A DNA stretch of 64,000 nt from positions 535,364,082 through 535,428,081 of the forward strand of contig NC_066585.1 in the NCBI RefSeq assembly GCF_024323335.1. The letters run 5' to 3'. Made by a program: the position numbers and the translations under genes. Below are positions 59,688-64,000 of this stretch, one piece after another (within the stretch, counting starts at the first letter, position 1; each line of letters begins with the position of its first letter). Origin of the DNA: Lathyrus oleraceus (taxonomy: Eukaryota > Streptophyta > Magnoliopsida > Fabales > Fabaceae). The notes under the pieces were generated by a model. The model saw only the letters and a program-made list of their open reading frames with translations. It did not search any database and was not told the DNA's origin.

Positions 59688-62600
59688 TTACTCTGTTTGA
59701 AGAGTAACTTGGACTATATCCTCTACAGTCCAATTGTTGATCACCTCCCCTGGTGCACTCGCGCGAACCCAGCAGTCAAGATCAATATCACTGTCACTGT
59801 CTTCAACATCAGCTGCGAAGACATCACCGTGATTCATCAGCCCAGCGCTGGTAAAGGTACTCGGACCTGCTTGACCAACCTGCTTTGCCTGCAACGGTTG
59901 ATAGCCGATACCAAATTTATCTTCTTTGACAAGCAAGTCCACCATCTTGCCCCAACCTTCAGCTCTACCGGAGTCAACAACCGCTTTGGCCTGCTTGTAC
60001 GAAGCAATCGAAGCACCTGGCTTCCTCTGTTCGGCACACGCCACTCCCTCAAGGGCAACTGTCTCAAATGCCTGGCACAAAGTCTCGTGGATCTCGCCAT
60101 CCACCTCGACATACTTGAACGAGGATAGGTGACTCACCAGAATATCTTCTTCACCGCACACGGTCACAATCTGACCGTTCCAGACATATTTGAGTTTCTG
60201 ATGGAGAGTCGACGAGACTGCCCCTGCTGCATGGATCCATGGACGCCCTAACAAGCAACTGTACGCAGGTTGAATGTCCATGACGTAGAAGATGATGTCG
60301 AAAGTCTCAGGACCTATCTTCACAGGCAAGGTGACTTCACCAAAGACAGAACGCTTGGATCCGTCAAATGCCCTCACAATCAGGTCGCTAAGAGTAAGCA
60401 CGACCCCTTCAACGGATATCTTCTTTAAGATTTGCTTCGGCAGCACATTCAGAGAAGACCTGGTGTCGACTAGCACATGCGACAAAACAGCCCCCTTGCA
60501 CTCCATGGTGATGTGCAAGGCCTTGTTATGGTTACGACCCTCCGGTGTCAAATCAAGATCAGTGAACCCCAAACCGTGTCTGGTGCTCACATTAGCAATC
60601 ACGCCCTCCAGTTGGTTGACGGAAATCTCCTGAGGTACATACGCCATATTCAACATTTTCAGCAAGGCGTTGCGATGTGCCTCAGAGCACAGCAGCAGAG
60701 AAAGAATATAGATTTTGGACGGAGTCTGGTTGAGTTGATCTACGATCTTGTAGTCACTCTTCTTAATTATCTGCATGAACTCCTCCACGTCCTTCTCAAA
60801 TGAGCCACCAGGCACATTCGTTTGAGCAGGCTCTTCGTCCACCACGGCCTGTTTGCCCTTTGCTCTAGCAGATGCCTCAGCACTGGCATCCCTCAACGGT
60901 TGAGGCGCAAACAGCCGACCACTCCTAGTAAAACCTCCCGGTCCACCGACATTGTCCACAACGGGACTCACAACAGCCGGAGTTCTACTAGGTGGCACAC
61001 CAATTGTCACAGGCGCTCGATTGGATGGCCTAACCCGGTTCTCAGCCCTTCTACTACTTCTGTATGCATTGTCATACTTCCAGGGTACAACATTACTATT
61101 CTCAGCCCTTCTGACCGGAGCAACGATTGTTGTTGGATTATTAGCAGAAACTGGTGCGGAGATAGTAACAGGAGTACCATTTGTTGTGGACGCACTACCA
61201 ACAGCCCTCGGCCTACGTCCTTCAGACGACTTGAAAAATATCGTGACCGTAGACACTGCCCCACGATCTCTATCATCCGCCCGACCAAACTGGACACAAC
61301 CCTCATCAATCAGCCTCTGTATACCAGCCCGCAACTGTTCGCACCCATTCACTGATTCTGGACAGCCCATACGATCCTTATCACAACCCGGGTGAACACC
61401 CTTACTCAACAGACGGCCCTTCACTACCAGCAGAGAAGTCTGAATCTCATCAACACAGACAACCAGATCTTCGGATTCTTCACCCTCAATACAATTCACC
61501 CTATGCCCACCATGCTGAGGCATAGGATTGTTCACAACATTGGGCACTGGAGCGAAGTTGATCGTCTTAGCATCGATCAAATCCTGGACTTTGTGCTGAA
61601 AAGCCCGACACTTCTCAATATGATGTCCGGGTGCCCCGGAGTGAAAATCACACCGGACATTAGCATCGTACCCCGGAGGCAAAACTGTTGGCGGAGCCAT
61701 AGTTCTCAACTCAACAAATCCTAATTTGAGCAACTCAGGCAGCAGCTCAGCGTAGGTCATTGGCAGGGGATCAAAACGTCTCTCGGGCATCCGTTGCCTT
61801 GGCTGATAAGGACGCTGCTGCTGATGTTGTTGTTGTCTTGGTTGTTGCGGAGGTTGACGTTGTTGAGGTGCAGGAATGGTCACTGCAGCAACCTGTCTGT
61901 ATTGATTTCTGTTCTGACCTCGGCGGTGCTGAACAACATTAGTTTCTCCTTCTCTACGGCGAGGTGCCCCAGAGAAAGGTTTCTTGGATGAAGAGGAACC
62001 AGCATCATTGATCTTTCCGGCCTTGATCAAACTCTCAGTCCTTTCACCATAAATGACCACATCAGAAAAGCTTCCAAATGGGCAACTCCCCATTCGGTCC
62101 ATGAAAACACCCTGAAGTGTGCCAATAAACATATTAGTCAACTCCCTCTCCAGCATAGGGGGTTGAACTCTGGCAGCAAGTTCACGCCACCTCTGGGCGT
62201 ACTCTTTGAAGCTTTCATTATTTTTCTGACACAGACTCTGCAGCTGAGTCCGGCTTGGGGCCATATCCATGTTGTGCTTGTATTGTCTGAGGAAAGCTTC
62301 TCCCAGATCCCTCCAGCATCGGGTCGAATCTCTTTTGAGCTCCATGTACCAATCCAAAGAAGCCCCAGATAGACTATCTTGGAAAAAGTACATCCACATT
62401 TTCTCATCGTCTGTATACGCAGAGATTTTCCGATAATATGCCTGCACGTGAGTGCGAGGGCAAGAAGTACCATTGTACTTGTCAAAAGTGGGCGCCTTGA
62501 ACTTATGGGGGATTCTCAAGTCTTCAACCAATCCCAAGTTAGTCACGTCAAAACCAAGAGAGTTCTGACACTCCATTGCACGAATCTTTTCAGCCAGGGC

Positions 62601-63071
62601 ATCGACCTTACGATCCCTATCTTCAACTCTGACAACATCCCCATCATCCTTACTCAGCAATGTGAAAATGTCCTCTTGTCTGTCGACAATAGGAGCTGGA
62701 TGACGAACCGGAGCCCGGGTAGCTCTGGCATTGACAGTCTCTGCAGCAAGAGGTTGTCCATTAATTCTTATTCCTCTGAGTTCATCTCCCACGGCATAGT
62801 CATGAACGGGAGCAGCAGCAACATTGATATTCTCAGGCACAGGAATACCAGCAGGTGAACCACGGTTAGACGCCTGAATAACCGTCTCTTGTCTCTGAAC
62901 CAAAGCTCGGAGCTCCTCCTGACCCTGAGCAACCCCTTGCATCATCGTCATGAACTGGGCCATGTTCGCCCTCATCTCAGCCAACTCATTCTGAACCTGA
63001 TCCATGCTTCTTTGTTGATTGAGTCTGGTGGAATACCGATGCGGTCTCTGATCAGCTATCCTGCCTGACAC
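59688..63071 (-). CDS. Ogre-type gag-protease polyprotein, protease site altered
   Basis: 1127 codons without a stop. The N-terminal part has a coiled-coil-like NELAEMRANMAQFM (about 27-40). The retrotransposon gag core is at about 190-330 (FKAPTFDKYNGTSCPRTHV onward). A Gln-rich linker precedes a zinc-knuckle-like CDFHSGAPGHHIEKC (Cys474). A long Ser/Pro/Ala-rich stretch leads to the aspartic protease at about 855-960 (VLVDTRSSLNVLP, then LLGRPWIH). The catalytic triplet is Asp869-Thr870-Arg871 instead of D-T/S-G. A single GGG-to-AGG change would explain it, and loss of protease activity is likely. The long open frame otherwise points to a recent copy. Confidence 0.9.
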   Translation of the reverse strand: MSGRIADQRPHRYSTRLNQQRSMDQVQNELAEMRANMAQFMTMMQGVAQGQEELRALVQRQETVIQASNRGSPAGIPVPENINVAAAPVHDYAVGDELRGIRINGQPLAAETVNARATRAPVRHPAPIVDRQEDIFTLLSKDDGDVVRVEDRDRKVDALAEKIRAMECQNSLGFDVTNLGLVEDLRIPHKFKAPTFDKYNGTSCPRTHVQAYYRKISAYTDDEKMWMYFFQDSLSGASLDWYMELKRDSTRCWRDLGEAFLRQYKHNMDMAPSRTQLQSLCQKNNESFKEYAQRWRELAARVQPPMLERELTNMFIGTLQGVFMDRMGSCPFGSFSDVVIYGERTESLIKAGKINDAGSSSSKKPFSGAPRRREGETNVVQHRRGQNRNQYRQVAAVTIPAPQQRQPPQQPRQQQHQQQRPYQPRQRMPERRFDPLPMTYAELLPELLKLGFVELRTMAPPTVLPPGYDANVRCDFHSGAPGHHIEKCRAFQHKVQDLIDAKTINFAPVPNVVNNPMPQHGGHRVNCIEGEESEDLVVCVDEIQTSLLVVKGRLLSKGVHPGCDKDRMGCPESVNGCEQLRAGIQRLIDEGCVQFGRADDRDRGAVSTVTIFFKSSEGRRPRAVGSASTTNGTPVTISAPVSANNPTTIVAPVRRAENSNVVPWKYDNAYRSSRRAENRVRPSNRAPVTIGVPPSRTPAVVSPVVDNVGGPGGFTRSGRLFAPQPLRDASAEASARAKGKQAVVDEEPAQTNVPGGSFEKDVEEFMQIIKKSDYKIVDQLNQTPSKIYILSLLLCSEAHRNALLKMLNMAYVPQEISVNQLEGVIANVSTRHGLGFTDLDLTPEGRNHNKALHITMECKGAVLSHVLVDTRSSLNVLPKQILKKISVEGVVLTLSDLIVRAFDGSKRSVFGEVTLPVKIGPETFDIIFYVMDIQPAYSCLLGRPWIHAAGAVSSTLHQKLKYVWNGQIVTVCGEEDILVSHLSSFKYVEVDGEIHETLCQAFETVALEGVACAEQRKPGASIASYKQAKAVVDSGRAEGWGKMVDLLVKEDKFGIGYQPLQAKQVGQAGPSTFTSAGLMNHGDVFAADVEDSDSDIDLDCWVRASAPGEVINNWTVEDIVQVTLQTE

Positions 63072-63412
63072 AGGAACTAGAGTGAGAAATCCGAACTAGA
63101 ACACCTGTTATGCAATATGATATGAGTATGAGTATGATGCTAATGCATATGATGCACATGAAATGATCATTTCTCAGGCATTCAAAGAGCCTGATTCATC
63201 TTCACAGACGGCAACCTGCAACAAGACCAACACAGGAGATACAAAAATAGCATACAAAAGAGCACTGAGTATAGAGTGAAACAACAATCTCATCCATAAA
63301 TGAGCAACAGGATCATACAACACATATCCGAATATCCAACAAAGTACAACAAATGAATCCCACCCAACAGGCCTGGGGGTGATTCTCAACACAAACATCA
63401 GAAAAATACAAG
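63072..63412 (-). other. Spacer between ORF1 and gag
   Basis: 340 bp with no convincing frame. The short open frame at 63174-63458 overlaps the ORF1 end in another register and has no recognisable domain. Confidence 0.5.
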
Positions 63413-64000
63413 CTAAGACAAACGGCTTCCAGGAATGAGCGTCTTCAAGTAGTGACACTGGTCTATCAACAGTTCACACTCTGAACATTCTGGCAAGGGA
63501 GTGATCTTCTCCTCCAACTGTCTTTTAAGCTCGACAACTTCTGACCCAAGTCGGTCTTCTGATGCAAGTCTCTGGTCGACTTCCTTCTTCAACTGGATAT
63601 CTTTGTCTCTGAGTTGCTTCTCCAAGTCTCTGATCTTCTTTAGATAACCAGCCTCAACTCTCTGCAATCTCAAACACTCTCTATGTTCTGCATCCAACAA
63701 ATTTTCCATCTCTGAATAAGATCTCTTCTTGCTCCTCACACTACCCATATCTGCGCTCTGGGCACCTCTGAGTTGGTGAGTCAGGTTCAACCTATCAGCT
63801 TTGACTTGATACAACTCCATCTGGGCATCTTGCTCTTTCTCCTTCAGACGACGATTCTCCATCAAAGCTTGCTTGTACTGCTCAGCAGGTACATTCTCAG
63901 CAAGAATCAAGGGTTGCTGCACTTGCAACGGACTCATCCTATCATAGGGCAACAGCAAAGTTTCCACTCTTTTCTTTACCCAATCAATGTATTCAGGCAT
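63413..64000 (-). CDS. Ogre-type ORF1 protein, C-terminal part
   Basis: 195 codons open to the window edge. The N-terminus, if any, lies outside; the ATG at the edge may be internal. The visible part is charged and heptad-rich (EVYRLRLQRV-like runs, KKIRDLEKQLRDKDIQLKKE), strongly suggesting a coiled coil, and ends ECSECELLIDQCHYLKTLIP. ORF1 upstream of gag is a hallmark of Ogre elements; its function is unknown. Confidence 0.75.
   Translation of the reverse strand: MPEYIDWVKKRVETLLLPYDRMSPLQVQQPLILAENVPAEQYKQALMENRRLKEKEQDAQMELYQVKADRLNLTHQLRGAQSADMGSVRSKKRSYSEMENLLDAEHRECLRLQRVEAGYLKKIRDLEKQLRDKDIQLKKEVDQRLASEDRLGSEVVELKRQLEEKITPLPECSECELLIDQCHYLKTLIPGSRLS

Larger units (their letters stand above)
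47799..64000 (-). mobile_element. Ogre-type (Tat lineage) Ty3/gypsy retrotransposon, 5' end outside window
   Basis: In minus orientation, from the right: ORF1 C-terminus, gag-protease, a spacer, RT/RNase H/integrase, a repeat-rich 3' UTR, a polypurine tract and a 3' LTR of about 4.9 kb. An extra ORF upstream of gag, a gap between protease and RT, and giant LTRs define Ogre elements, abundant in Fabeae. The LTR sequence includes the conserved block with GTCGCATTACGCG, GGCGGGAAAACAAG and TTAGCACCCCTACGCATCCG. The open frames are long, so the copy is fairly young, but it carries at least two coding lesions. Confidence 0.93.

Overview
The window is nuclear DNA from a legume, most likely tribe Fabeae (Pisum, Lathyrus, Vicia or Lens). 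Two large many-intron plant genes sit among several classes of plant transposon. The right quarter is a Tat/Ogre-type Ty3/gypsy element with an LTR of about 4.9 kb, an arrangement typical of the large Fabeae genomes. The species is inferred from element families and protein similarity, not from a search.

Layout, left to right. Positions 1-3748 are one end of a CACTA transposon: a Tnp2-type transposase on the minus strand, a leader, an array of subterminal repeats and the CACTA terminus. Positions 3749-5804 are AT-rich and hold a 3 x 55 bp repeat and one orphan exon-like segment. Positions 5983-6321 are a short intact gene of the Mpo1-like/DUF962 membrane family. Positions 7456-18833 (minus) are the orthologue of DEFECTIVE IN EXINE FORMATION 1 (DEX1), resolved into 13 coding exons and 887 residues. 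A Stowaway-like MITE, a second inverted-repeat element and a LINE-like fragment lie in its introns. Positions 19578-19880 are a (TA)n microsatellite next to a 3 x 65 bp repeat.

Positions 19925-26037 (minus) are a decayed plant-mobile-domain gene split by a Ty1/copia element (19994-24203) with a clean 5-bp target duplication. Positions 26590-34560 are a graveyard of fragments: an RNase H-like piece, an LTR/primer-site junction, an Athila-like 5' half, and a Tat/Ogre-type 3' end in the opposite orientation. Positions 35513-46441 (minus) are the bifunctional mRNA-capping enzyme, resolved into 17 coding exons and 684 residues, with one GC-AG intron and a Stowaway-like MITE.

From 47799 to the right edge is an almost complete Ogre-type element on the minus strand: 3' LTR, polypurine tract, repeat-rich 3' UTR, RT/RNase H/integrase, gag-protease, and the C-terminal part of ORF1. 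It looks young (long open frames), but it carries an in-frame TAA at the start of the RT region and an altered protease active site (DTG to DTR). The 5' LTR lies outside the window.

The host genes are unrelated to each other: pollen-wall patterning (DEX1), nuclear mRNA 5' capping, and a lipid-metabolism or ER membrane family. No new multigene system was found. The most informative points are the transposon structures, the nested insertion, the in-frame DEX1 repeat and the Ogre lesions.
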